Below, in pieces: positions 1 to 6,029 of a stretch of DNA of 9,008 bases. The stretch is from assembly GCA_019509685.1 (NCBI GenBank), contig JAEKLU010000062.1, positions 1 to 9,008 of the forward strand, read 5' to 3'. This stretch comes from Mesorhizobium sp. Lineage in GTDB: Bacteria; Pseudomonadota; Alphaproteobacteria; Rhizobiales; Rhizobiaceae. Under the pieces are notes generated by a model that saw only the letters and a list, made by a program, of their open reading frames with translations, made no database searches and was not told the DNA's origin. A program made the position numbers and the translations under genes. Within the stretch, counting starts at the first letter, position 1; each line of letters begins with the position of its first letter.

Positions 1-470
1 CTTCGGCCACCAACATCGAGGTCGCCAAGCTGCATGCCGCGGAATCCGGGGTCAGCATAGACTATCGCGCCACCACCGCCGAGGCGCTGGCCGATGCCGG
101 CGAGACCTTCGACGTGATCCTCAACATGGAAGTCGTCGAACATGTCGCCGATGTCGACCTGTTCGTCGCCAAATGCGGTGAGATGGTGCGTCCCGGCGGC
201 ATCATGTTCGTGGCCACTATCAACCGCACGCTGAAGGCGCTTGGGCTTGCCATCATCGGCGCCGAGTACGTCCTGCGCTGGCTGCCGCGCGGCACCCACC
301 AGTTCGGCAAGCTGGTGCGCCCCGAAGAGCTGGCGAAGGCGCTGGGTGCTGCCGGGCTCACCGTCATCGACCGCACCGGCGTTATTTATCATCCGTTGGC
401 CGACCGCTGGCAGAAGTCCAGAGACATGGACGTCAACTATATGGTGTTGGCGGAAAAGGGATCGGTCTGA
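1..470 (+). CDS. ubiG: Ubiquinone biosynthesis O-methyltransferase UbiG, 3' part
   Basis: This is the C-terminal 155 residues of UbiG, read from base 3 to a TGA stop at 468-470. UbiG is the SAM-dependent methyltransferase that performs both O-methylations of the ubiquinone ring. Visible family signatures are the [12 protein letters not shown] segment that follows the SAM-binding motif, [13 protein letters not shown] (around residues 37-48), the post-motif [16 protein letters not shown] (about 61-76), and the C-terminal half with [10 protein letters not shown] (about 92-101) and VNYM (144-147). The glycine-rich SAM motif I lies upstream of the window, so its integrity cannot be judged. The gene is convergent with the flavin reductase, with 54 bases between them and no convincing terminator hairpin. 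Family identity is very likely; the 5' end is simply outside the window. Confidence 0.95.
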   Translation, partial: SATNIEVAKLHAAESGVSIDYRATTAEALADAGETFDVILNMEVVEHVADVDLFVAKCGEMVRPGGIMFVATINRTLKALGLAIIGAEYVLRWLPRGTHQFGKLVRPEELAKALGAAGLTVIDRTGVIYHPLADRWQKSRDMDVNYMVLAEKGSV

Positions 471-524
471 TCGCTCTTTCTGCAAGCTTGCCCAAAGGAC
501 TGTTGAGATTCATCTGAATATGGC

Positions 525-1025
525 CTAGGCATCCAGCGGCCGATAGCCGCCCCGCCAATAGATCAGCGCCTGGCCGGCATCCTTGGTTCGGACCGCTTCG
601 ACCGAGCCGATGACGATGGAATGCGTGCCGCGGTCGATCATCTCGTCCAGGCTGCAATCGAAGGCGGCGACAGCGTCGGCCAGCAAAGCAGCACCCGTCT
701 TCAGCGTCGTCCATTCGGCACCCTGATAGCGGTCCTTGCCCTTGATGCCGCCGAAACCGGAGAAACGCTCGGCGACGGCCTGATGCTGTGGGCCGAGCGA
801 GTTGACGCCGAAATGCCGATAGCGCTCGATCACCGGCCAGGTCGACGACGAGCGGTTGACGCAGGCGATCACCTTCGGCGGCTCAGCCGACAGCGAGACG
901 ACCGAGATGACGACCAGGCCGGAGCGATCATCGCCGACGCCGGCGGTGATCACGCTGACATTGCCGACGATGAGCCGCATGGCGGCACGGAAGTCGGCAA
1001 CGCTGACCTGGCCTTCTGTCGACAT
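525..1025 (-). CDS. Flavin reductase family protein (HpaC-like NAD(P)H:flavin oxidoreductase)
   Basis: This 166-residue protein belongs to the short-chain flavin reductase family, which reduces FMN or FAD with NAD(P)H, often to feed two-component monooxygenases. Seen: an N-terminal DFRAAMRLIVGNVSVITAG strand, the flavin-binding region SLSAEPPKVIACVNRSSST (about residues 44-62), FGVNSLGPQHQAVAERFSG (72-90), the GTHSIVIGSVE motif (133-143; usually GDH or GTH) and the terminal ALIYWRGGYRPL (153-164). The length is normal for the family. The ATG start is supported by an excellent AGGAGG at 1036-1031, five bases upstream. No monooxygenase gene lies beside it, so the physiological partner is unknown. 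It stands as a single transcription unit behind a palindrome at 1085-1100. The substrate flavin and the partner cannot be read from sequence. Confidence 0.9.
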   Translation of the reverse strand: MSTEGQVSVADFRAAMRLIVGNVSVITAGVGDDRSGLVVISVVSLSAEPPKVIACVNRSSSTWPVIERYRHFGVNSLGPQHQAVAERFSGFGGIKGKDRYQGAEWTTLKTGAALLADAVAAFDCSLDEMIDRGTHSIVIGSVEAVRTKDAGQALIYWRGGYRPLDA

Positions 1026-1084
1026 CGCTTCCTCCTGTTGCGCCGGCCGGCACGCTGCGTGGCGGGTACGCGATGCGACACCAT

Positions 1085-1100
1085 CCTATTCGAGAATAGG
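1085..1100. promoter_or_regulatory. 16-bp perfect palindrome upstream of flavin reductase, candidate operator
   Basis: CCTATTC-GA-GAATAGG is a perfect inverted repeat with 7-base arms and a 2-base centre. It lies 60-75 bases before the flavin reductase ATG, in the 157-base gap between that gene and the end of the EamA transporter. No T-run follows on either strand, so a regulator-binding site is more likely than a terminator. Which regulator binds is unknown. The rest of the gap (1026-1182) holds only the Shine-Dalgarno and a short CACGC-T-GCGTG repeat at 1051-1061. Confidence 0.45.
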
Positions 1101-1182
1101 GAGCGCCCAGTCTCGAGGACAGAGGAATTGCTTGGCCCAGGCTACAAAAACCGTCGGCTTGAAAGGCGCAAGACCAAAGGAC

Positions 1183-2058
1183 TCACGCTGCCTGGCGTTG
1201 CGTTTTCACACTGACCTGGCTTTGCGCCCTGGTGGTGATGAACACGCCGGCGGTGATGATTGCGGCGCCTGCCCAAGTCAACAGCTGATAGTGCTCGCCA
1301 AGGAAGAGCGTGCCGGCGAACAGCCCGACGGCCGCCGCGACGTAACCGATCTGGCTGAGATAGACCGGGCCGCCGACCGCCTGCAGGCGGAAGAAGAAGG
1401 CAAACATCGCCGAGGCCGAGGCAACTTGCGCGATGACCACCAGCGGCACGCCGGCGAGCGGAGCGAAGGCGTGCCAGCCCAACAGCGTCAGAATGCCAAT
1501 GAGGAGCAGCGTGGCCGACGCCAAATGGCTGCCGACGGCGAGTTCGATCGGCCCGGTGGCCAGGCTGACCGGGATCAGCAAGCCGATCGCCACCCAAAAA
1601 TAATCGGCCGGCTGGCCCGCCTCGCCACGCGTAAGCGCGACCATCACGGCGCCGACGAAGCCGACGGCGATACCGACGACGCCGAGCAGATTGGGCCGCC
1701 TGACGCCGAGCAGGATCGAAAAAACCAGGGTCACGACCGGCGACAAGGTGAACATGATGCCGGTGTAGCCGGCGCCGAGATGCGGGATGGCCGAAAACAT
1801 CAAGAGATTGGGGATCGCGTAGGAAATCGCCGCTGTGATGAAGAAATAGCGCAGTTTGTGCGGCGTCAGCCGTACGCGTTCGCCGCGCAGCAACAGCGCC
1901 AGCAACAGCACACCGCCGGCGCCAAGCGAGATGACGAAAGCCCAGACCATGGCCGGCACGCCGGCGGCGGTTGCCAGCTTGCCGAAAGGCAGCGTCATGC
2001 CTAGCAGCCCGCCCGTCACCACCAGAAGGCCGATCGCCGAATCCCAGAGAAATTTCAT
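1183..2058 (-). CDS. EamA/DMT-superfamily transporter (RhaT/YdcZ-like permease)
   Basis: A 291-residue, very hydrophobic protein with about ten predicted membrane segments arranged as two EamA repeats, the usual architecture of drug/metabolite transporters, which mostly export amino acids, metabolites or toxic compounds. Helices are visible from residue 8 onward (IGLLVVTGGLLGMTLPFGKLA), through FVISLGAGGVLLLALLL (41-57), YTGIMFTLSPVVTLVFSILLG (98-118) and LLGVVGIAVGFVGAVMVAL (124-142), to the second-repeat end with the family-typical LFAGTLFLGEHYQLLTWAGAAIITAGVFITT (246-276). The substrate cannot be deduced. The start ATG has only a weak Shine-Dalgarno (ACGGGGC). It is divergent from a MarR regulator whose probable operator overlaps this gene's -35 box, so repression by that regulator is the natural inference. 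Confidence 0.9.
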   Translation of the reverse strand: MKFLWDSAIGLLVVTGGLLGMTLPFGKLATAAGVPAMVWAFVISLGAGGVLLLALLLRGERVRLTPHKLRYFFITAAISYAIPNLLMFSAIPHLGAGYTGIMFTLSPVVTLVFSILLGVRRPNLLGVVGIAVGFVGAVMVALTRGEAGQPADYFWVAIGLLIPVSLATGPIELAVGSHLASATLLLIGILTLLGWHAFAPLAGVPLVVIAQVASASAMFAFFFRLQAVGGPVYLSQIGYVAAAVGLFAGTLFLGEHYQLLTWAGAAIITAGVFITTRAQSQVSVKTQRQAA

Positions 2059-2103
2059 CGGTTTGCCCCGTCGCTGCCCTTGGCTATCAATCTGCCTTGA
2101 GGT

Positions 2104-2137
2104 AACATAGCAGAAAGATTCTTAGTATCAAGATACT
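2104..2137 (-). promoter_or_regulatory. EamA promoter overlapped by MarR-type operator palindrome
   Basis: On the minus strand a -35-like TTGATA (2131-2126) and a -10-like TATGTT (2109-2104) are separated by 16 bases, which predicts a start near 2097 and a leader of about 39 bases. A perfect inverted repeat AGTATC-AA-GATACT occupies 2124-2137 and covers this -35 box. On the plus strand 2118-2135 also reads as one good half (ATCAAGATA) and one degenerate half (ATTCTTAGT) of an 18-base palindrome of the TATCTTGAT/ATCAAGATA type, which I recall from MarR-family sites. The site lies 14 bases before the regulator's ATG, so it could autorepress as well. Promoter and operator assignments are inference from sequence and layout. 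Confidence 0.5.
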
Positions 2138-2151
2138 TTTTGGTGAGATAT

Positions 2152-2637
2152 ATGGATCGCGCGGCAAAGGCCCTTGAACAATGGCGCAGGGAACGGCCGG
2201 ACCTCGACGTATCGCCAATGGGCGTCATCGGGCGCTTGAACGAGGTTTCGACAATCATCATGCGCGATCGGCTTGCGCCGGTCTTTGCCCGCTTCGGGCT
2301 GCAGACCGGGGAATTCGACGTGCTGGCGACATTGCGGCGCTCCGGCGCCCCTTTCGCGCTGACGCCGACCGACCTTTACGAGGCGACGATGGTCACCTCC
2401 GGCGCCATGACCGCCCGGCTCGACCGGCTGGAAAAGGCCGGCCTGATCCAGCGCGCGCCGCATCCGAGCGACCGGCGCGGCATCGTAGTCCAGCTCACCG
2501 CCAAAGGCCTGGCGCTGGTCGACGAAGCGCTTGCCGCCCATGTCGCCAATGAGCACGCAATTCTTGCCGGGTTGACCGCTGCAGAGCGGGAGACACTGGC
2601 AGATTTGCTCGCCAAGCTGATCGACAGTATGGGTTAG
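2152..2637 (+). CDS. MarR family winged-helix transcriptional regulator
   Basis: A 161-residue protein matching the MarR fold: helix-rich N terminus (SPMGVIGRLNEVSTIIMRDRLAPVFARFGL, about 21-50), winged-helix DNA-binding domain beginning at QTGEFDVLATLRRSG (51-65), recognition-helix region TMVTSGAMTARLDRLEKAGLI (79-99), the wing with the signature PSDRRG (105-110) followed by IVVQLTAKG, and a C-terminal dimerisation helix (TAAERETLADLLAKLI). MarR dimers usually repress a neighbouring efflux or degradation gene and release DNA on binding a small ligand; the divergent EamA transporter is the obvious target. The ATG at 2152 is preferred, with GGTGAG at 2142-2147 four bases away; in-frame TTG at 2140 and GTG at 2143 are alternatives. 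The ligand is unknown. Confidence 0.92.
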   Translation: MDRAAKALEQWRRERPDLDVSPMGVIGRLNEVSTIIMRDRLAPVFARFGLQTGEFDVLATLRRSGAPFALTPTDLYEATMVTSGAMTARLDRLEKAGLIQRAPHPSDRRGIVVQLTAKGLALVDEALAAHVANEHAILAGLTAAERETLADLLAKLIDSMG

Positions 2638-2644
2638 CCCATCA

Positions 2645-2674
2645 AACTGTTTCGACGTGCCGTCGAATTCAGTT
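2645..2674. terminator. Stem-loop between convergent marR and DUF1178 genes, possible bidirectional terminator
   Basis: TTCGACG (2651-2657) and CGTCGAA (2661-2667) form a perfect 7-bp stem around TGC. Beyond a small 1x2 internal loop, AACTG (2645-2649) pairs with CAGTT (2670-2674). It sits exactly between the two converging stop codons and overlaps the DUF1178 stop. No strong U-run follows on either side, so termination efficiency is uncertain. Confidence 0.4.
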
Positions 2675-3094
2675 CCGGTCCTCCGGGAAATTCGGGATCG
2701 GCATGAACTCGACGCCGTCCTCGGCGAGGCTTTGCGCCTCTTCCGGCGTCGCCTCGCCATAGATGCCGCGCGCATCGGTCTCGCCGAAATGGATCTTGCG
2801 CGCTTCCTCGGCGAATTTGTCGCCGACATAGTCGGCGTTCTCGCGCACTTTCTCAGCCAGCGCCTTGAGCTGCGCCAATGCCTGCTTTTGCGCCTCGCCC
2901 ATGGCCAAGGCGACCTTCTCCTGCTTGCGCGAGGTCGAGACGGCCGGCGCCATCAGTGCCTTCTCGACCTTGTGCGAGCCGCAGCTCGGGCAGTCGACGA
3001 AGCCGCGCTTTTTCTGGCTGTCGAAGTCGTCATTGCCGCGGAACCAGGCCTCGAACTCGTGCTCGTGTTCGCAGATCAGGGAAAAGCGGATCAA
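2669..3094 (-). CDS. DUF1178 family protein with an N-terminal zinc-ribbon-like motif
   Basis: A 141-residue protein of the DUF1178 family, whose function is unknown. It begins MIRFSLICEHEHEFEAWF, the family's conserved opening, and carries a CPSC pair at residues 35-38. C8, H12, C35 and C38 could form a small zinc ribbon similar to those of FmdB-type proteins. Residues about 55-100 are rich in Lys, Ala, Glu and Gln and probably helical; the C terminus has the family motif IYGEATPEEAQSLAEDG (111-127) and ends with MPIPNFPED. The start is a TTG at 3094-3092: it overlaps the stop of the upstream amidase gene (TTGA), is preceded at 8 bases by AGAGGT (3108-3103), and gives the expected N terminus. 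No in-frame ATG fits. The overlap suggests translational coupling to the amidase. Confidence 0.88.
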   Translation of the reverse strand: MIRFSLICEHEHEFEAWFRGNDDFDSQKKRGFVDCPSCGSHKVEKALMAPAVSTSRKQEKVALAMGEAQKQALAQLKALAEKVRENADYVGDKFAEEARKIHFGETDARGIYGEATPEEAQSLAEDGVEFMPIPNFPEDRN

Positions 3095-3945
3095 GAGGCT
3101 GCACCTCTGAGACGCGTCGCCTCGCCGGCATTGACGGTAAAGTCGCGCGCATTCTTGAGGTTGGGGATTTTTCTGCGCGCCGCGGGCGATTGCGCCGGGT
3201 CGATCTCGGCAATGATCACCCCGGGTTCGTTGTGCGGCGCCTCTGCGATGATGTGGCCCCACGGATCGACGATCAGCGAATGGCCATAGGTCTCGCGCCC
3301 GTCCTCGTGCAGTCCGCCTTGCGCCGCGGCGATGACATAGGCGCCGTTCTCGATGGCGCGGGCGCGCAAGAGCACATGCCAATGCGCCTCGCCGGTCTGG
3401 CGCGTGAAGGCGGCGGGCACCGTCAGCACATTGGCCCCGGCCATCGCCTCGGCGCGGAACAGTTGCGGAAAGCGCAGGTCGTAGCACACGGCAAAACCCA
3501 GTCGCGCTCCCAGGATATCGGCTACCACTGCTTCCGTTCCCGGCTCGTAGGAGGCGGATTCGCGCCAGCTCTCGCCATTGTCGAGATCGACGTCGAACAT
3601 ATGGATCTTGTCGTAACCGGCGACTACGGAGCCATCGGGCGCGAACAGGAAGGCGCGGTTGGCGAGCTTGCCGTCGGCGCGCAGGATCGCCGTCGAGCCG
3701 ATATGCAGATGAATGCCGAGTTCCTTTGCGAGCCTGCGCGCAGTCGCGACGACGACGTCCTTGTCCTCGGTGGCGAAGACTGCGGCCTGCTTGTCGCGGA
3801 TGAGCGCGCCGGTCATTTCCGGTGTCTGCACATAGGTCGCACCCTGGCCCGCGGCCTGGCGCACCAGCAACTCCATGTCGGCGGCGTTGCGCTCCGGGCT
3901 GGTGCCCGAACGCATTTGAACGGCGGCGGCCTTGAAAGGTCCCAT
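3091..3945 (-). CDS. Carbon-nitrogen hydrolase, Nit1-type (probable deaminated glutathione amidase)
   Basis: A 284-residue nitrilase-superfamily amidase. The Glu-Lys-Cys catalytic triad is intact: E43 in QTPEMTG, K113 in YDKIHMFD and C154 in FAVCYDLRFPQLFR. The CYDLRFP motif together with GEAHWHVLLRARAIENGAYV (185-204), AAAQGGLHEDGRETYGHS (206-223) and VDPWG resembles the Nit1 branch, which hydrolyses deaminated glutathione, a by-product of transaminases, more than the NIT2 omega-amidase branch with CYDxRFAE. This is metabolite repair in the cytoplasm, and the adjacent glutaredoxin gene fits a glutathione theme, though that link is inference. The ATG at 3945 has GGGAG at 3956-3952, six bases away, inside the end of grxC; only two bases separate the genes. 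Family assignment is firm, exact substrate moderate. Confidence 0.92.
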   Translation of the reverse strand: MGPFKAAAVQMRSGTSPERNAADMELLVRQAAGQGATYVQTPEMTGALIRDKQAAVFATEDKDVVVATARRLAKELGIHLHIGSTAILRADGKLANRAFLFAPDGSVVAGYDKIHMFDVDLDNGESWRESASYEPGTEAVVADILGARLGFAVCYDLRFPQLFRAEAMAGANVLTVPAAFTRQTGEAHWHVLLRARAIENGAYVIAAAQGGLHEDGRETYGHSLIVDPWGHIIAEAPHNEPGVIIAEIDPAQSPAARRKIPNLKNARDFTVNAGEATRLRGAAS

Positions 3946-3947
3946 TG

Positions 3948-4211
3948 TTATCTCCCGTTGGCGAGCAGCAGATCGAGCCGGCCCTGCGACTCCAGGTCAT
4001 GGAGGTCGTCGCAGCCGCCGACATGCGTGTCGCCGATGAAAATCTGCGGAAAAGTGGTTCGCCCACGCGCCCGTGACATCATCTCCTGGCGCAGTTCCGG
4101 CGAGAACGAGGCATCGTGCTCGGTATAGGTTACACCCTTGCGGTCGAGCAGCCGCTTGGCGGCCGTGCAGTAACCACACATCATGCGGGTATAAATCGTC
4201 ACATCGACCAT
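3948..4211 (-). CDS. grxC: Glutaredoxin 3 (dithiol glutaredoxin, GrxC)
   Basis: An 87-residue protein, the normal length for bacterial Grx3. It has the thioredoxin fold pattern VDVTIYTRMMCGYCTAAKRLL with redox motif CGYC at residues 12-15 (a variant of CPYC), the cis-proline TTFPQIFI (52-59) and the glutathione-binding GGCDDL (65-70). It reduces disulfides and glutathione mixed disulfides using glutathione. The ATG at 4211 is chosen because homologues begin with MVDVTIYT; the ATG at 4235 would add eight residues unlike the family and lacks a Shine-Dalgarno. It follows comF after 75 bases and precedes the Nit1-type gene by two, consistent with one minus-strand transcript. C67 in GGCDDL is common in this family. 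Confidence 0.95.
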   Translation of the reverse strand: MVDVTIYTRMMCGYCTAAKRLLDRKGVTYTEHDASFSPELRQEMMSRARGRTTFPQIFIGDTHVGGCDDLHDLESQGRLDLLLANGR

Positions 4212-4286
4212 CGGTCGGCAATCCTGCCTGTGCATGCCGCCGAATGGGTGAGCGAAAACGACATGCAGCTGAACAACAACTTCAAC

Positions 4287-5111
4287 CTATATAGTCACGG
4301 ACTCATCGGCCCGGAAGTCCCCCGGCAGGACACGTGCGAAGGTAAGCACGTCGACCGCCCCGGCGCCGCCCTTTTTCAGCGCTTTGGCGAGGGCCCGCAC
4401 GGTGGCGCCCGTGGTGTAGACATCGTCGATGACGAGCACGCGGCGGCCGGCGATCTCGATCTCGGCTTCCGGCGAAACACGGAAAGCGGCGCGCACATTC
4501 TCCTCGCGCTCATGCCGTTCCAGCCCGACCTGCTGGCGTGTCAGCTTCACGCGCCGCACCGCGGACGGCGAGAACGGCAGGTCGCCGAGCTTCGAAACCG
4601 CCCGCGCCAACTCGGCCGACTGGTTGAACTGCCGGCGAAAGAAGCGCCGCCAGTGCAGTGGCACCGGCACGACCACATCGGCCTCCGCAATCAGTTCGGC
4701 GCCGGCGCGCATCATCCAGCGCGCCATCCACGGCGCGAGGTCGGTGCGGTCCTGGTATTTCAGCCCCTGGACCATCTGCCGGGCGACACCGGAATAGACG
4801 ACAGCGGCCCGTGCCCGCTCGAAAGGCGGCGGATCGGCGATCGCCTCGGCGCAGAGAAAGCCCTCGCCCATGTCATGCGTGAAAGGCGTGCCCATCACCG
4901 GGCACCAGGGTTTCTCCAGGAGCCGGAGCTTCGGCCAGCAGGCGCCGCAGAGCACGCCGGGCTGCGACACATGGCGCCGGCAGCCGGCGCAGACCGGCGG
5001 AAACAACAGGCGAGCCGGCCAGCTCAGCGCCTGCCGCGTCATCTCCTTCAGCGCGATGGTCTTGATCTTGGGCACCGGATCGGCCACGTGAATGAAACCC
5101 CGCGCCAGCAT
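4287..5111 (-). CDS. comF: ComF family phosphoribosyltransferase-like protein
   Basis: A ComF/GntX family protein. Seen (numbering from the ATG at 5111, 274 aa): a four-cysteine zinc motif, C41-x2-C44 and C55-x2-C58 (FPPVCAGCRRHV, VLCGACWPKL); GLKYQDRTDLAPWMARWM (117-134); VVVPVPLHWRRFFRRQFNQS (147-166); TRQQVGLERHEREENVRAAF (191-210); and the PRPP-binding loop VLVIDDVYTTGAT (225-237). In naturally competent bacteria ComF helps single-stranded DNA uptake or recombination; in rhizobia its role is unproven. The start is uncertain: ATG 5111, GTG 5087 and ATG 5042 are possible. The last is closest to the conserved region, but its GGAG touches the ATG directly, which argues against it. It heads the comF-grxC-amidase-DUF1178 run and is divergent from the NDUFAF5-like gene. 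Confidence 0.9.
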   Translation of the reverse strand: MLARGFIHVADPVPKIKTIALKEMTRQALSWPARLLFPPVCAGCRRHVSQPGVLCGACWPKLRLLEKPWCPVMGTPFTHDMGEGFLCAEAIADPPPFERARAAVVYSGVARQMVQGLKYQDRTDLAPWMARWMMRAGAELIAEADVVVPVPLHWRRFFRRQFNQSAELARAVSKLGDLPFSPSAVRRVKLTRQQVGLERHEREENVRAAFRVSPEAEIEIAGRRVLVIDDVYTTGATVRALAKALKKGGAGAVDVLTFARVLPGDFRADESVTI

Positions 5112-5151
5112 AACACCAATGCGGCAGGCGCGGACAACAGGAACCCACGCC

Positions 5152-6024
5152 GTGCAGCCCTTGATCGACACTGAGCTCTGGCTTGCGCACAAACGTCGGG
5201 CGCTTGCCCGCCCCATCGAGGGCGCCGATTTCCTGATGCGCCGGACAGCCGACGACCTCGCCGACAGGCTGGGCGCCGTCGAGCGGCGGTTCGGCAAAGC
5301 GGCGGCGCTGTTCTGTCAAACCCCTGCGGCGGCGGAAGTGCTCGCGGCGAGCGGCAAGGTGACCGAAATCGTGCGCGTCGAGGCGGACGGGTCGTTTCTG
5401 GCCGGTGCAGCGGGCATCGTGACGCCGCCGGAGACAGTGCCGTTCGAGGCCGAAAGCCTCGATCTCGTCGTGTCCTTGCTTTCGCTGCAGGCCATGAACG
5501 ACATTCCCGGCGTTCTCGCGCAAATCCGCCGGGTGCTGAAACCCGACGGCCTTTTCCTCGGCGCGCTCGCCGGCGCGGGCACGCTCGCCGAATTGCGTGA
5601 AAGCCTGCTCGCGGCCGAAACCGAGCTTTACGGCGGCGCCGGCCCGCGCGTGCTGCCGTTCACCGACGTCCGCGACGCCGGCGCGTTGCTGCAGCGCGCC
5701 GGCCTGGCGCTGCCAGTGGCCGATGTCGAGACGGTGACCGTGCGCTACGATACGCTGTTTGATCTTGCCGCCGATCTGCGCGCCATGGGTGAAACCAGCC
5801 CGCTCATCGACCGCAGCCGGCGGCCGGGCAGCAGGCGCTTATTTGCCCGCGCCGCCGAAATCTACGCCGAGCGGTTTTCCGACCCTGATGGCCGCGTCCG
5901 CGCAAGCTTTTCGATTGTCTGGATGTCAGGCTGGGCGCCCGACGCCTCGCAGCAAAAGCCGCTCAAGCCTGGATCGGCCAAGGTTTCATTGAAAAGCGTT
6001 CTTGAAAATTCCGGCCCGCGTTGA
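5152..6024 (+). CDS. NDUFAF5-like protein, class I methyltransferase fold (probable complex I assembly factor)
   Basis: A 290-residue protein in the BioC-like methyltransferase fold. Its match to mitochondrial NDUFAF5 is clear by eye: LDLVVSLLSLQAMNDIPG (103-120), QIRRVLKPDGLFLGALAGAGTLAELRESL (124-152), AETEL (155-159), a PFTDVRDAGALLQRAG segment (169-184), the AMGETSP region (211-217) and a closing SGWAPDASQQKPLKPGSAKVS (259-279), like the human GW..H.SQ-x-PA.RGSA.VS. In humans NDUFAF5 hydroxylates an arginine of the complex I subunit NDUFS7. The usual glycine-rich SAM motif I (LDLGCGxG) is replaced near residues 52-60 by ALFCQTPAA, so ordinary methyl transfer is doubtful. The GTG at 5152 is chosen: AGGAA (5139-5143) lies eight bases upstream, whereas in-frame ATGs at 5092 and 5119 lack a ribosome site and would extend into the comF promoter region. 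Confidence 0.85.
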   Translation: MQPLIDTELWLAHKRRALARPIEGADFLMRRTADDLADRLGAVERRFGKAAALFCQTPAAAEVLAASGKVTEIVRVEADGSFLAGAAGIVTPPETVPFEAESLDLVVSLLSLQAMNDIPGVLAQIRRVLKPDGLFLGALAGAGTLAELRESLLAAETELYGGAGPRVLPFTDVRDAGALLQRAGLALPVADVETVTVRYDTLFDLAADLRAMGETSPLIDRSRRPGSRRLFARAAEIYAERFSDPDGRVRASFSIVWMSGWAPDASQQKPLKPGSAKVSLKSVLENSGPR

Positions 6025-6029
6025 CCGTA

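Noticed and set aside
482..491. GCAAGCTTGC, a perfect 10-base palindrome between ubiG and the flavin reductase
   Set aside because: It has no loop, no T-run and low information for its length; not a credible terminator and it lies downstream of both genes, so an operator is unlikely.
856..2004. Long plus-strand open frame of 382 codons opposite the flavin reductase and EamA genes
   Set aside because: The product is very rich in Arg, Asp, Gln and Gly with no domain. It is the complement of a well-supported transporter in GC-rich DNA.
2669..4066. Minus-strand open frame of 465 codons that could be read as a fusion including DUF1178
   Set aside because: Only its last 141 codons are protein-like; the upstream part is an out-of-frame reading of the amidase and glutaredoxin genes. 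The TTG start at 3094 explains the real gene.
2878..4128. Plus-strand open frame of 416 codons opposite the amidase and glutaredoxin
   Set aside because: Composition is Arg/Ala/Gly-biased and lacks any motif; the minus strand carries proteins with intact catalytic residues.
4116..5174. Plus-strand open frame of 352 codons opposite comF
   Set aside because: Antisense shadow of ComF, rich in His and Arg, with no recognisable domain and no ribosome site.
5112..5297. N-terminal extension of comF to 5297
   Set aside because: The added residues are Arg/Ser-rich, unlike ComF, and lie antisense to the conserved start of the NDUFAF5-like gene.
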